A stretch of 64,000 bases of DNA from Bacteroidales bacterium. Its GTDB lineage: Bacteria; Bacteroidota; Bacteroidia; Bacteroidales; VadinHA17. The translations under genes and the position numbers were made by a program. Position 1 is the stretch's first letter, and every line of letters starts with the position of its first letter. Of the stretch, positions 36,700 to 45,184 are shown piece by piece. Where the stretch lies: positions 99,705 to 163,704 of the forward strand of contig JAFGLJ010000029.1 in assembly GCA_016928075.1 (NCBI GenBank), given 5' to 3'. The notes under the pieces are model-generated. The model saw only the letters and a list, made by a program, of their open reading frames with translations, searched no databases and was not told the DNA's origin.

Positions 36700-36707
36700 T
36701 AACTTTG
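36700..36707 (+). promoter_or_regulatory. Promoter -7 box for the 352-residue lipoprotein
   Basis: TAACTTTG matches the consensus and lies 41 bases upstream of the ATG at 36749. Confidence 0.5.
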
Positions 36708-36748
36708 TTGTTTTTGAATTCTTCGATTGGACTATTTTAAATATACCA

Positions 36749-37807
36749 ATGAAAAACATGAGAATAACAATTCTATTGACACTGGTTCTTTTTACATTTT
36801 TCACATCCTGCTCAAACGGACCCTCTGACAATTTTAATGAAGCATCTCTTTCAGGAAATACAGATAATAACTTACTGTTTGATAATGAGGACACTCAATT
36901 GCTTGTCAGCACTGACAGCATAAGGATTTTTGGTGAAGTGGTGGAAGAACAATATGTTTCACTCGGGGAGCTTCAGTTACGATCAGTAATTGTAAAGGAA
37001 GTACTGCCTGAAGAAGGACAGCGTGTGTTCAAGGGTACTTTCCGTTATGATGGTTATTCACTGGAGGACCTTCTTGGTGATATTGAGCTGGAAAAGAAAA
37101 GTGGCTTTGATCCTATAACCGATCTGTATGTAAAAGTTCACAGCAGTGATAGCTCATATTCCGTTATCAGCTGGGCAGAAATCTTTTTTCCTGTCCATCA
37201 CAACCTGCAAATAATTGCCACCAGGGTAGCAAGGCACGTTCCTGTTAAGACCCCTGAAGTACAGTATGCATTACCTTCAGAATCCAGACTGGTTGTAAGT
37301 AATGATCTGCTTACCTGTCGTAATATCAGTAACCCGGTAAGTATTGAAATTTGCAGTTGCCAGGGCGAGTTCCCGGAAGAGGAAATGGATGAATTATACT
37401 GGCCCACCTTAAGTATTGTGGGTTTTGGTGATGAAGATATCATACTCGAGGAGCTTCCAGATAATCTTACTAAAAGGGAATCTGATATGATTTTTTATGG
37501 TCGTGGCCGTGGTATTCATGCAGTGAATCCTTTTGAGGGCAAATATCTTTCAGAATTTCTGGAACTTTATATCACTCCTGATGCTGAATCACTGAGAACA
37601 GGTATTATTACTGCATCTGCCCCCGATGGGTACAGGTCGGCCTTTTCATTAAGTGAAATAATGAACAGGAACGACAGGCTGGAAACCCTGATTATGGATA
37701 CAAATAATTATGAGCGGGCAGGACGTTTTTCATTAATAGTCTCAGGGGATTTCTTTTCCGACAGGGCAATGAAAGCTCTTTCCAGGCTTGTGTTAATCAA
37801 AGAATAA
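36749..37807 (+). CDS. Lipoprotein of unknown function, possible molybdopterin-oxidoreductase-like fold
   Basis: The 352-residue protein has a lipobox signal (ITILLTLVLFTFFTSC) and a mature part whose first half (IFGEVVEEQYVSLGELQLRS, GTFRYDGYSLEDLLGDIELE, DLYVKVHSSDSSYSVISWAE) recalls the beta-rich sulfite-oxidase/molybdopterin-binding fold in spacing, but I see no cofactor-ligating Cys at the place expected. The second half repeats a similar pattern (GRGRGIHAVNPFEGKYLSEF, DGYRSAFSLSEIMNRNDRLE), which may be a second copy of the fold. The resemblance is by eye and uncertain. Confidence 0.8.
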   Translation: MKNMRITILLTLVLFTFFTSCSNGPSDNFNEASLSGNTDNNLLFDNEDTQLLVSTDSIRIFGEVVEEQYVSLGELQLRSVIVKEVLPEEGQRVFKGTFRYDGYSLEDLLGDIELEKKSGFDPITDLYVKVHSSDSSYSVISWAEIFFPVHHNLQIIATRVARHVPVKTPEVQYALPSESRLVVSNDLLTCRNISNPVSIEICSCQGEFPEEEMDELYWPTLSIVGFGDEDIILEELPDNLTKRESDMIFYGRGRGIHAVNPFEGKYLSEFLELYITPDAESLRTGIITASAPDGYRSAFSLSEIMNRNDRLETLIMDTNNYERAGRFSLIVSGDFFSDRAMKALSRLVLIKE

Positions 37808-37840
37808 ACTTGCACATTGTACCATTACAACTAAAATACA

Positions 37841-37848
37841 TAGATTTG
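37841..37848 (+). promoter_or_regulatory. Promoter -7 box for DUF4290-murA
   Basis: TAGATTTG matches the consensus; ATTG at 37816-37819 is a 3/4 match to the -33 with a 21-base spacer. The leader would be only about 10 bases long before the ATG at 37864. Confidence 0.55.
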
Positions 37849-37863
37849 TAGAAAATAATTACA

Positions 37864-38493
37864 ATGAATCACGATTATAATACTCAGAGAAAGAGGATGG
37901 CTTTGCCAGAATATGGCAGGAACATACAAAAGATGGTAGATTTTATTAAAACCATTAAGGACAGGGATGAACGTACACGCGCTGCCAGATCGATAATAGA
38001 GATAATGGGGAATCTGAATCCTAATCTCAGGGATTCTGGTGATGTAAAACATAAATTATGGGATCACCTTGCAATCATAGCTGATTTTGATCTTGATATT
38101 GACTCACCTTATCCACCACCTGCTAAAGAAGTGCTGCGTGAAAAACCCAGGCCAGTAGGCTACAAAAAGGGTGAAGTGAAATACCTTCATTATGGGAGGA
38201 TTATAGAAATGATGATTGAAGAAGCCTGTAATATGAAGGACGGAGAGGGGAAAGACTACCTTGTTATGCTTATAGCAAACCAGATGAAGAAAGCCTCTGC
38301 AACATGGAATCGCGGCCAGGTGAATGATGATGTCATTCTGAATGACCTGAAAGAACTGTCAGGGAACAGGCTTGTACTGGCTGAAGGATTAAAACTTCTT
38401 GATGTTAAAGAGCTTCTGGGACCGAAAAAGAAGAAACAGCAACCTAAGCAAAATAAGCAACACAAGAAAAAATACCAGTCGAAAAGACAATGA
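37864..38493 (+). CDS. DUF4290 family protein
   Basis: The 209-residue cytosolic protein belongs to the Bacteroidota family DUF4290, whose function is not known to me. Seen: MNHDYNTQRKRMALPEYGRN, IIEIMGNLNPNLRDSGDVKH, LDIDSPYPPPAKEVLREKPR, HYGRIIEMMIEEA, and a very Lys/Gln-rich C-terminal tail (KKKQQPKQNKQHKKKYQSKR). Its stop overlaps the murA start by four bases (ATGA), so the two are translationally coupled. That suggests a link with cell-wall synthesis, by context only. Confidence 0.92.
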   Translation: MNHDYNTQRKRMALPEYGRNIQKMVDFIKTIKDRDERTRAARSIIEIMGNLNPNLRDSGDVKHKLWDHLAIIADFDLDIDSPYPPPAKEVLREKPRPVGYKKGEVKYLHYGRIIEMMIEEACNMKDGEGKDYLVMLIANQMKKASATWNRGQVNDDVILNDLKELSGNRLVLAEGLKLLDVKELLGPKKKKQQPKQNKQHKKKYQSKRQ

Positions 38494-39803
38494 GCACATT
38501 CATAGTTGAAGGAGGCAGGAAACTCAAGGGGAGTATACAACCACAAGGAGCCAAAAATGAAGCCCTTCAGGTAATCTGTGCCACCCTTCTGACTGATGAA
38601 GAAATCATTATAAATAATATACCGGATATAAGGGATGTAACCAGGCTTATCGAACTTATCAGCCACCTTGGTGCCCGCGTAAAAAAGATTAAAACAGGTA
38701 CTTTCTCATTTGAAGCTGCTGATATTGATCTTGAATACCTTGAATCACCTCAGTATTTTGAACAGAGCTCTGCCCTCAGGGGCTCAGTAATGATACTTGG
38801 CCCACTGCTTGCACGATTCGGTAATGCCAGCATGCCTAAACCCGGGGGCGATAAGATAGGCAGACGCAAGGTTGATATTCACATGAGCGGTTTTAAGAAC
38901 CTGGGCGCAAAATTTGACTATAATCCCGAAAAATCAATATACTCGGTTTCAGGTAAAAATCTCAGGGGAACATATATGCACCTTGATGAAGCCTCAGTAA
39001 CCGGAACTGCAAATATTGTAATGGCAGCCGTGCTGGCAAAAGGAAAAACAACTATCTATAATGCTGCTTGTGAACCCTATGTACAGCAGTTATGCCACAT
39101 GCTGGTTTCTATGGGTGCTAAAATTGATGGGATAGGATCAAATCTTCTGCATATTGATGGTGTAGAACAACTCGGAGGTTGCGAACATACTATTTTGCCT
39201 GATATGATCGAAACAGGCTCTTTCATAGGTATGGCGGCACTCACCGGTTCAGAGATAACCATAACCAACGTCTCTTATAATAACCTTGGCATAATACCTT
39301 ACGCATTCAAAAGACTGGGTATTCAATTTGAAAGAAAAGATGACAACATTTATGTTCCCGCACAGACATGTTACGAGATAGAAACTTATATTGATGGCTC
39401 TATTTTAACCATCTCCGATGGAATATGGCCGGGACTTACCCCTGACCTGCTGAGCGTCTTTCTCGTTGTCGCCACACAGGCAAAAGGGTCAGTGCTTATT
39501 CACCAGAAAATGTTTGAAAGCAGGCTGTTCTTTGTTGATAAACTGATAGATATGGGAGCACAGATAATCCTTTGTGATCCGCACCGTGCCACGGTAATAG
39601 GCCTTGAGAGAAAATTTAATCTCAGGGGTATGGTTATGACCTCACCTGATATCAGGGCAGGTGTTGCCCTTTTACTGGCGGCACTGTCGGCTGAAGGCAT
39701 AAGCACCATCCATAATATAGAACAGATTGACAGGGGGTACCAGGATATTGACGGCAGGCTGAATGCACTGGGAGCAAAGATAGAAAGAGTAAATACCGAG
39801 TAG
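38490..39803 (+). CDS. murA: UDP-GlcNAc enolpyruvyl transferase MurA, Asp variant
   Basis: MurA makes the first committed step of peptidoglycan synthesis, adding enolpyruvate from PEP to UDP-GlcNAc. The 437-residue protein has the two inside-out domains and the motifs GAKNEALQVICATLLTDEEI, SALRGSVMILGPLLARFG and DRGYQDIDGRLNALGA. The catalytic loop reads PKPGGDKIGRRKVDIH, so the residue corresponding to E. coli Cys115 is Asp121. This Cys-to-Asp form is active in other bacteria and is not alkylated by fosfomycin. It is coupled to the DUF4290 gene, and a 28-bp palindrome covers its stop codon. Confidence 0.96.
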   Translation: MSTFIVEGGRKLKGSIQPQGAKNEALQVICATLLTDEEIIINNIPDIRDVTRLIELISHLGARVKKIKTGTFSFEAADIDLEYLESPQYFEQSSALRGSVMILGPLLARFGNASMPKPGGDKIGRRKVDIHMSGFKNLGAKFDYNPEKSIYSVSGKNLRGTYMHLDEASVTGTANIVMAAVLAKGKTTIYNAACEPYVQQLCHMLVSMGAKIDGIGSNLLHIDGVEQLGGCEHTILPDMIETGSFIGMAALTGSEITITNVSYNNLGIIPYAFKRLGIQFERKDDNIYVPAQTCYEIETYIDGSILTISDGIWPGLTPDLLSVFLVVATQAKGSVLIHQKMFESRLFFVDKLIDMGAQIILCDPHRATVIGLERKFNLRGMVMTSPDIRAGVALLLAALSAEGISTIHNIEQIDRGYQDIDGRLNALGAKIERVNTE

Positions 39804-39827
39804 ATACGTTGCATGCAACGTATCTAC
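39800..39827. repeat. Perfect 28-bp palindrome at the murA stop
   Basis: The palindrome has 14-base arms GTAGATACGTTGCA and TGCAACGTATCTAC with no loop; it includes the TAG stop codon of murA. It has no T-tract. Similar GTAGAnACGTTGCA palindromes occur as dispersed intergenic elements in many bacteria, so it is more likely a repeat element than a protein-binding site. Confidence 0.9.
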
Positions 39828-39851
39828 CTCTGAACCAATAAACTATCAACC

Positions 39852-40247
39852 ATGTCTAGAAAGGATTCCAGGATCAAAGAATTGTTCACCCCGAACATCC
39901 CTGAACCCCGGGGTCATTATTCCCAGGCAGTGCAATTCAATGACTTGATCTTTGTTTCGGGGCAGCTGCCGGTGAATCCATTCACAGGTGAACCAATAAA
40001 AGGTGATATAGAAGAACAGACATTGCAGGTTCTCGAAAATATTGAGACCATTCTTAAAGATTCGGGAACTGACAGGAAAAAGATATTGAAAACAACCGCC
40101 TATATATCCGACATTTCACACTGGCCAAGGGTGAACGAGGTGTACAGGAAATTTTTCGGAAAGCATAAACCGGCCAGGGCGGTGGTGCCAGTTACTGGTC
40201 TGCATTATGGGGTATTGATTGAAATCGAGGCGGTGGCAGCGATATGA
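39852..40247 (+). CDS. ridA: RidA family (YjgF/YER057c/UK114) deaminase
   Basis: RidA hydrolyses reactive enamine/imine intermediates made by PLP enzymes. The 131-residue protein has the family core GHYSQAVQFNDLIFVSGQLP, and the C-terminal KPARAVVPVTGLHYGVLIEI with the conserved Arg and Glu of the active site. The N-terminus is about 10 residues longer than in E. coli. It follows murA after 48 bases and the palindrome; it ends 13 bases from the convergent osmC gene. Confidence 0.94.
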   Translation: MSRKDSRIKELFTPNIPEPRGHYSQAVQFNDLIFVSGQLPVNPFTGEPIKGDIEEQTLQVLENIETILKDSGTDRKKILKTTAYISDISHWPRVNEVYRKFFGKHKPARAVVPVTGLHYGVLIEIEAVAAI

Positions 40248-40260
40248 GACAGACCCACCA

Positions 40261-40659
40261 CTACCTGTCAAAATTTGTGAATGTTTCGATCTTCGGCGGA
40301 TTAATCAGGTGCCTTTTTACTGCACAGAGATCCATAGCGTTAACCACCGCACTTCTGTATTTCTCAGGGAAATTATCTGGCAGTACTGCTTCCAGCTCAA
40401 TCCTGTCAATAAGCCTGGTTTGAGGATTGAAAGTATGACGCTGTATTATTTTTATTTTACCTGAATCTATGCCCCGTTTCTCGCAAAAATATTTTACGTA
40501 AATACCCGCACAAGTGCCTATAGAAGCAAGAAAAAGACTGAAAGGTTCAGGTGCCGATTCATCTCCCCCGCTTCTCCTGGGTTGATCCGTCGGTATAACG
40601 TAACTGTTAAGCCTGGCATTAACTTTCTTATTCTCTTCAAAAAAAACTTCAAGTTCCAT
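40261..40659 (-). CDS. OsmC-like peroxiredoxin family protein
   Basis: OsmC/Ohr proteins reduce organic peroxides with two cysteines. The 132-residue protein has Cys50 in LFLASIGTCAGIYVKYFCEK and Cys112 in NAMDLCAVKRHLINP, the two positions conserved in the family; a further Cys59 is present. No Ohr-specific motif was seen, so it fits the broader OsmC group (YhfA-like). It is monocistronic and divergent from grpE. Confidence 0.9.
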   Translation of the reverse strand: MELEVFFEENKKVNARLNSYVIPTDQPRRSGGDESAPEPFSLFLASIGTCAGIYVKYFCEKRGIDSGKIKIIQRHTFNPQTRLIDRIELEAVLPDNFPEKYRSAVVNAMDLCAVKRHLINPPKIETFTNFDR

Positions 40660-40811
40660 ATTGTTTATTTACTCTTTTCTAATAAGTCTTTATTTACAGT
40701 AACAAATGAATTAAGATTTGGTTCTTAAGCACACATGACATTTTGTCCCCATGACTTATATGGCAGGTTATTTGATGAACACCATTATGATTAATTGCAA
40801 AATGAAATTCT

Positions 40812-41468
40812 ATGGTAAAAAAGAATATCGGTAAAGAAGAAGGAAAAGACAGGCAGTCAGAAACCCAACAGACTGTTAAAGAGAGTGATAAGGGTGCTTC
40901 TGCCAGGAAGAAGGCAGAAGAAGATTCTGTTGGGGATAAAGACGGAGAATTACAGGAAGTTGGGATCACGGAAAAAGAAGAACATAAAGAAAAAGAACAG
41001 GTATCTGACAGGAGTGGAGAAAAAGAAGAAGATATAAGTGTAAAACTGGCAGAATTGCAGGATAAATACCTGAGGCTGTCAGCAGAATTTGATAATTACC
41101 GTAAAAGGACATTAAAAGAAAGGATAGAACTAATAAAATCAGCAGGTGAAAATATTTTAGTTAGTCTTTTACCTGTAATGGATGATTTTGACAGGGCCGT
41201 CAGTCTTATTGAAACAACATCAGACTGCAAAGCAATGGAAGAAGGGTTAAAACTGATATACGGTAAGATGAAAGATTTCCTGAAGCAGAATGGTGTAAAG
41301 GAAATAGATGCCCTGGATAAAGATTTCGACACTGATTTACACGAAGCCGTTACCAAAATACCTGCTGCAGAAAAGAAGAAAAAAGGTAAGGTTGTGGATG
41401 TAATCCAGAAAGGTTATTATCTGAATGACAAAATAATACGTTACGCTAAAGTTGTAGTGGGAGAATAA
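40812..41468 (+). CDS. grpE: GrpE nucleotide exchange factor
   Basis: GrpE releases ADP from DnaK in the Hsp70 cycle. The 218-residue protein has an unusually long, charged N-terminal segment (about 1-75, rich in Lys/Glu/Asp), then the coiled-coil ([20 protein letters not shown]), and the C-terminal beta wing ([20 protein letters not shown] and [17 protein letters not shown]). It is 11 bases upstream of dnaJ. No DnaK gene is in the window, and I saw no CIRCE element. Confidence 0.95.
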   Translation: MVKKNIGKEEGKDRQSETQQTVKESDKGASARKKAEEDSVGDKDGELQEVGITEKEEHKEKEQVSDRSGEKEEDISVKLAELQDKYLRLSAEFDNYRKRTLKERIELIKSAGENILVSLLPVMDDFDRAVSLIETTSDCKAMEEGLKLIYGKMKDFLKQNGVKEIDALDKDFDTDLHEAVTKIPAAEKKKKGKVVDVIQKGYYLNDKIIRYAKVVVGE

Positions 41469-41479
41469 TTACAGGCAGG

Positions 41480-42631
41480 ATGGGCAAAAGAGATTATTAC
41501 GAAGTACTGGGTGTATCAAAGAATGCAACAAAGGAGGAGATAAAGAAAGCCTACCGTCAAAAAGCCCTTAAATATCATCCCGATAAAAACCCGGGTGACA
41601 AGGAAGCTGAAAACAAGTTCAAGGAAGCTGCAGAAGCTTATGAGGTTTTACGGGATGACGACAAGAGGTCAAGATACGACAGGTATGGCCATGCCGGTCT
41701 TGGTGGACAGAACGGTTTCGGAGGTGCAGGAATGACCATGGAAGATATTTTTGCTTCCTTCGGTGATATTTTTGGTGATGCCTTTGGCGGATTCGGCAGC
41801 TTTGGTGGTTTTGGAGGAGGCCGAACCAGGCAGAGAGTAAACAGAGGATCCAATCTAAGGGTAAAGGTGAAGTTAAACCTAAAGGAAATAGCAAAAGGGA
41901 CTGAAAAGAAAATAAAGGTCACTAAATATATAAGTTGCCCGAGCTGCGGCGGAACGGGTGCAGCCGACAGTAACAGTTACTCCACATGCAGTACCTGTAA
42001 CGGTTCAGGCCAGGTTACCAGAATAACAAATACTTTGCTGGGGCAGATGCAAAGTACCTCAATATGCCCTACCTGTGGTGGAGAAGGTAAAATAATTACT
42101 AAGAAATGCAACAATTGCTATGGCGAGGGTATAGTAAAAGACCAGGAGATTATTAAAATCAATATACCTGCCGGCGTGGCTAAAGGTATGCAGATGACAA
42201 TAAGCGGGAAAGGGAATGCTGCCAGACGTGGAGGTGTTCCTGGAGACCTTCTGGTAATAATGGATGAAGAAGAACATCCGGAATTATACAGGGAAGGTAA
42301 AGACCTTATATATAATCTTTATATAAGTGTGCCTGAAGCCATACTGGGTACTAATGTTGAGATCCCTACTGTTGAAAGCAAGGTTAAAATTAAAATTGAG
42401 CCGGGAACACAACCCGGAAAGATCCTGAGGCTTAGGGGCAAGGGCCTTCCTGAAGTAAATGGCTATGGCAGGGGAGATCTGCTCGTTAATGTAAATGTCT
42501 GGATACCAAAAAAGATTACCGGGGAAGAACAGAAAATAATCGAAAAAATGATAAACTCACAATCATTCACTCCACAACCCGGCAAAGATGACAGGGGATT
42601 CTTTGAACGTATGAAATCATACTTTGAATAA
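41480..42631 (+). CDS. dnaJ: Chaperone DnaJ
   Basis: DnaJ delivers unfolded proteins to DnaK and stimulates its ATPase. The 383-residue protein is a full class A DnaJ: J domain (1-68) with HPD at 33-35, a Gly/Phe-rich linker (about 70-115), four zinc-binding CxxCxGxG repeats (Cys 153/156, 170/173, 196/199, 210/213), and the C-terminal substrate-binding domains with [16 protein letters not shown]. It forms an operon with grpE. Confidence 0.97.
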   Translation: MGKRDYYEVLGVSKNATKEEIKKAYRQKALKYHPDKNPGDKEAENKFKEAAEAYEVLRDDDKRSRYDRYGHAGLGGQNGFGGAGMTMEDIFASFGDIFGDAFGGFGSFGGFGGGRTRQRVNRGSNLRVKVKLNLKEIAKGTEKKIKVTKYISCPSCGGTGAADSNSYSTCSTCNGSGQVTRITNTLLGQMQSTSICPTCGGEGKIITKKCNNCYGEGIVKDQEIIKINIPAGVAKGMQMTISGKGNAARRGGVPGDLLVIMDEEEHPELYREGKDLIYNLYISVPEAILGTNVEIPTVESKVKIKIEPGTQPGKILRLRGKGLPEVNGYGRGDLLVNVNVWIPKKITGEEQKIIEKMINSQSFTPQPGKDDRGFFERMKSYFE

Positions 42632-42762
42632 ACACGCCCGAACAATACTGCAAAATACCGGCCAATTAACCAGCTTTATCGATATTAAGGACTTATATAA
42701 ATAAAAATTGTGATTGTTTTATATCTTTACCCGTTATTTGTTTAATCCAGTAAAAATAATAC

Positions 42763-43677
42763 ATGTCACTATTACAGACTGAAAACATAGTCAAACAGTA
42801 CAGGACTCAACTGGCACTGGATAATCTGAGCATGACAGTGCCCAAACAGTCGATTTACGGACTTCTGGGTCCAAACGGAGCAGGCAAAACGACCCTGCTC
42901 AGGATAATTAACCAGATAACTGCTCCCGACAGCGGAAAAGTAGTACTCGACGGTCACCAAATTTCCAGGAACGATCTAAGCTCGATAGGCTATCTGCCAG
43001 AGGAAAGAGGATTGTATAAAAAAATGAAAGTTGGTGAACAATCGTTGTACCTGGCACGGCTTAAAGGCCTGAGCAAACAGGATGCAATGTCAAGGCTAAA
43101 AAAATGGTTTACAAAACTTGAGATAATCGACTGGTGGGATAAAAAGGTGGAAGAATTGTCTAAAGGAATGCAGCAGAAAATTCAGTTTGTTACAACTGTA
43201 TTGCATGAACCCAAGCTATTGATCTTTGATGAGCCTTTCAGTGGCTTTGACCCTATTAATGCAAGCATACTCAAAAATGAAATCCTGAAACTGCGGGATG
43301 ATGGCGCTACGGTCCTTTTCTCCACACATAATATGGGCTCCGTTGAAGAAATGTGCGATCATATAACCCTGATAGACAGGGCTAAGTCAATACTGGAAGG
43401 AAGTGTGTCAAAGATTCGTGAAGAATGGGCTGCAAACGAATATGATGTGGTCTTCAGGAGCGAGGCAGATATACAGAGCAACAGACATTACCAAGTACTG
43501 AAAACTAACAGGGAAAATGGCAGAACCTCGGTGCGACTGAAAGCCGAGGGCAATATTGATATGAACAATATTATAAGGGATATGACTGACAAAGGCAAGC
43601 TATTATCTTTCAACCCTGCCCTGCCTTCAATGAACGAGATATTCATCCGCGTTGTGGAAGCTAATAAAAACAACTGA
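42763..43677 (+). CDS. ABC transporter ATP-binding protein, Nat/DUF4162 type
   Basis: The 304-residue ATPase has the Walker A GPNGAGKTT, the signature ELSKGMQQKIQF, Walker B LLIFDEPFSGFDP and the His switch (STHNMGS). A C-terminal extension (about 225-304) is typical of the NatA-like ABC-2 group. The next gene, 17 bases downstream, is its permease. Sodium or small-molecule export is possible but the substrate is not deducible. Confidence 0.94.
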   Translation: MSLLQTENIVKQYRTQLALDNLSMTVPKQSIYGLLGPNGAGKTTLLRIINQITAPDSGKVVLDGHQISRNDLSSIGYLPEERGLYKKMKVGEQSLYLARLKGLSKQDAMSRLKKWFTKLEIIDWWDKKVEELSKGMQQKIQFVTTVLHEPKLLIFDEPFSGFDPINASILKNEILKLRDDGATVLFSTHNMGSVEEMCDHITLIDRAKSILEGSVSKIREEWAANEYDVVFRSEADIQSNRHYQVLKTNRENGRTSVRLKAEGNIDMNNIIRDMTDKGKLLSFNPALPSMNEIFIRVVEANKNN

Positions 43678-43694
43678 TCAAAACCGAGATAATC

Positions 43695-45059
43695 ATGTCA
43701 AACATTACAACCATAATAAGCAGAGAATATAGTACAAGGGTAAAAAAGAAATCGTTCATAATCATGACCGTCCTTACGCCTCTTATATTTGTCGCACTTT
43801 TCCTTATACCTGTGTTAATTATGGGTAATGAGGATAAGGAGTTTAAGAGAATAGCAGTGATAGAAGACGGAAGCGACCTGTTCAAAGGCGTACTGAAGGA
43901 CCGGGAGGATGCTGACTTTGTTTACCTCGAGAATGCTGATGCCAATGAACTGAAAACAACATTTGAGGACATAGGTTACTATGGTATATTGTATATATCA
44001 CCCGTTGTTACAAATGTACCTCAGGCAGTACAACTGATTTCCAAGAAGCAACCACCGCTTGATTTACTGCAGTACATTGAAAGAACCCTGGAGCAGGATA
44101 TAGAAAACAAAAAGCTACTGGCATATAATATTGAAGATCTCGATGAGATTCTTAAAAGTGTGCAAACCGATGTTTCGGTACAGACAATCAGGATTGATGA
44201 TGCCGGACAGACAAAGGAAACCAGCACGGGTATTTCAATGGCACTGGCATATATAGGTGCTCTGCTAATGTATATGATAGTGTTGCTTTTTGGTGTGCAG
44301 GTAATGAGAGGTGTCTTTGAAGAGAAAAACAGCCGTATCGTGGAAGTAATAATATCATCGGTCAAGCCCGTGGAATTAATGCTGGGAAAGATTATTGGTA
44401 TTGCCCTTGTTGGTCTCACACAGTTTTCAATATGGATAATTCTTACATTCGGCATTCTAACCGTAGTTCAATCACAGGTGCTTCCAGATGATCCGCAGGA
44501 AATAAGAAAGCAGATATCACAGAGTGTTATGAGCCAGGTGCCTTCCAGCCAGGATAGCCAAATAACTGAACAGACTATAGAGTTATCAGCCCAGGAAGAG
44601 GAGTTTGCCAAAATCTATACCAACCTTATGAATGTAAACTGGCCACTGATCCTGACCTCCTTTTTCTTTTATTTCATATTCGGATATTTACTATATGCCT
44701 CAATATTTGCTGCAATAGGATCAGCAGTTGATACCGATTCTGATACCCAGCAGTTCATGTTTCCTATAATGCTGCCTATAATACTGGGCCTTTTTGTAGC
44801 TCTGGGAACCATGGAAAACCCGGAAAGTTCCCTTTCTTTCTGGTTCTCAATGATACCATTTACGTCACCGATTGTTATGATGGCACGACTTCCATTTGAA
44901 GTTCCTGTATGGGAGGTTATAGTATCCGTGATAGTACTTATTGCTACATTCATAGGTTTTGTATATCTCGCCGCAAAAATCTACCGGGTCGGTATTCTTA
45001 TGTATGGTAAGAAAGTAACATATAAGGAGATGTGGAAGTGGATAAAGTATAAAGGATGA
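43695..45059 (+). CDS. ABC-2 type permease, NatB-like
   Basis: The 454-residue permease has an N-terminal membrane segment (FIIMTVLTPLIFVALFLIPV), a large extracytoplasmic domain (about 45-180), and a C-terminal bundle of about five membrane segments (MALAYIGALLMYMIVLLFGV, IIGIALVGLTQFSIWIILTF, FFFYFIFGYLLYASIFAAIG). The phrase GVFEEKNSRIVEVIISSVKP is characteristic of NatB/ABC-2 permeases. A Gln/Ser-rich loop (QSVMSQVPSSQDSQITEQTI) splits the bundle. It works with the upstream ATPase. Its 3' end runs straight into a repeat tract. Confidence 0.93.
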   Translation: MSNITTIISREYSTRVKKKSFIIMTVLTPLIFVALFLIPVLIMGNEDKEFKRIAVIEDGSDLFKGVLKDREDADFVYLENADANELKTTFEDIGYYGILYISPVVTNVPQAVQLISKKQPPLDLLQYIERTLEQDIENKKLLAYNIEDLDEILKSVQTDVSVQTIRIDDAGQTKETSTGISMALAYIGALLMYMIVLLFGVQVMRGVFEEKNSRIVEVIISSVKPVELMLGKIIGIALVGLTQFSIWIILTFGILTVVQSQVLPDDPQEIRKQISQSVMSQVPSSQDSQITEQTIELSAQEEEFAKIYTNLMNVNWPLILTSFFFYFIFGYLLYASIFAAIGSAVDTDSDTQQFMFPIMLPIILGLFVALGTMENPESSLSFWFSMIPFTSPIVMMARLPFEVPVWEVIVSVIVLIATFIGFVYLAAKIYRVGILMYGKKVTYKEMWKWIKYKG

Positions 45060-45136
45060 GAGATGAGAGATGAGTGATGAGAGATGAGTGATCTAATTAT
45101 TAACAATTCAACGATTTAACGATTTAACAATTCAAC
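45055..45136. repeat. Two tandem-repeat tracts after the permease gene
   Basis: GATGAGAGATGAGTGATGAGA-like 7-bp words (GAGATGA/GTGATGA) at 45055-45093 include the stop codon; then words of AACGATTTAAC and AACAATTCAAC follow at 45101-45136. Both are non-coding and lie before the NtrC-like gene. Confidence 0.75.
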
Positions 45137-45184
45137 AACTACTGAATCACTATACTAATAAACTTTTAAACTATTTAACATCCT

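Noticed and set aside
36749..37807. Sulfite oxidase-like molybdoenzyme
   Set aside because: The pattern resemblance is weak and no cofactor-binding Cys is seen; kept as a lipoprotein of unknown function.
40660..40811. CIRCE or heat-shock operator before grpE
   Set aside because: No TTAGCACTC-N9-GAGTGCTAA inverted repeat was found and no clear -7 box either.
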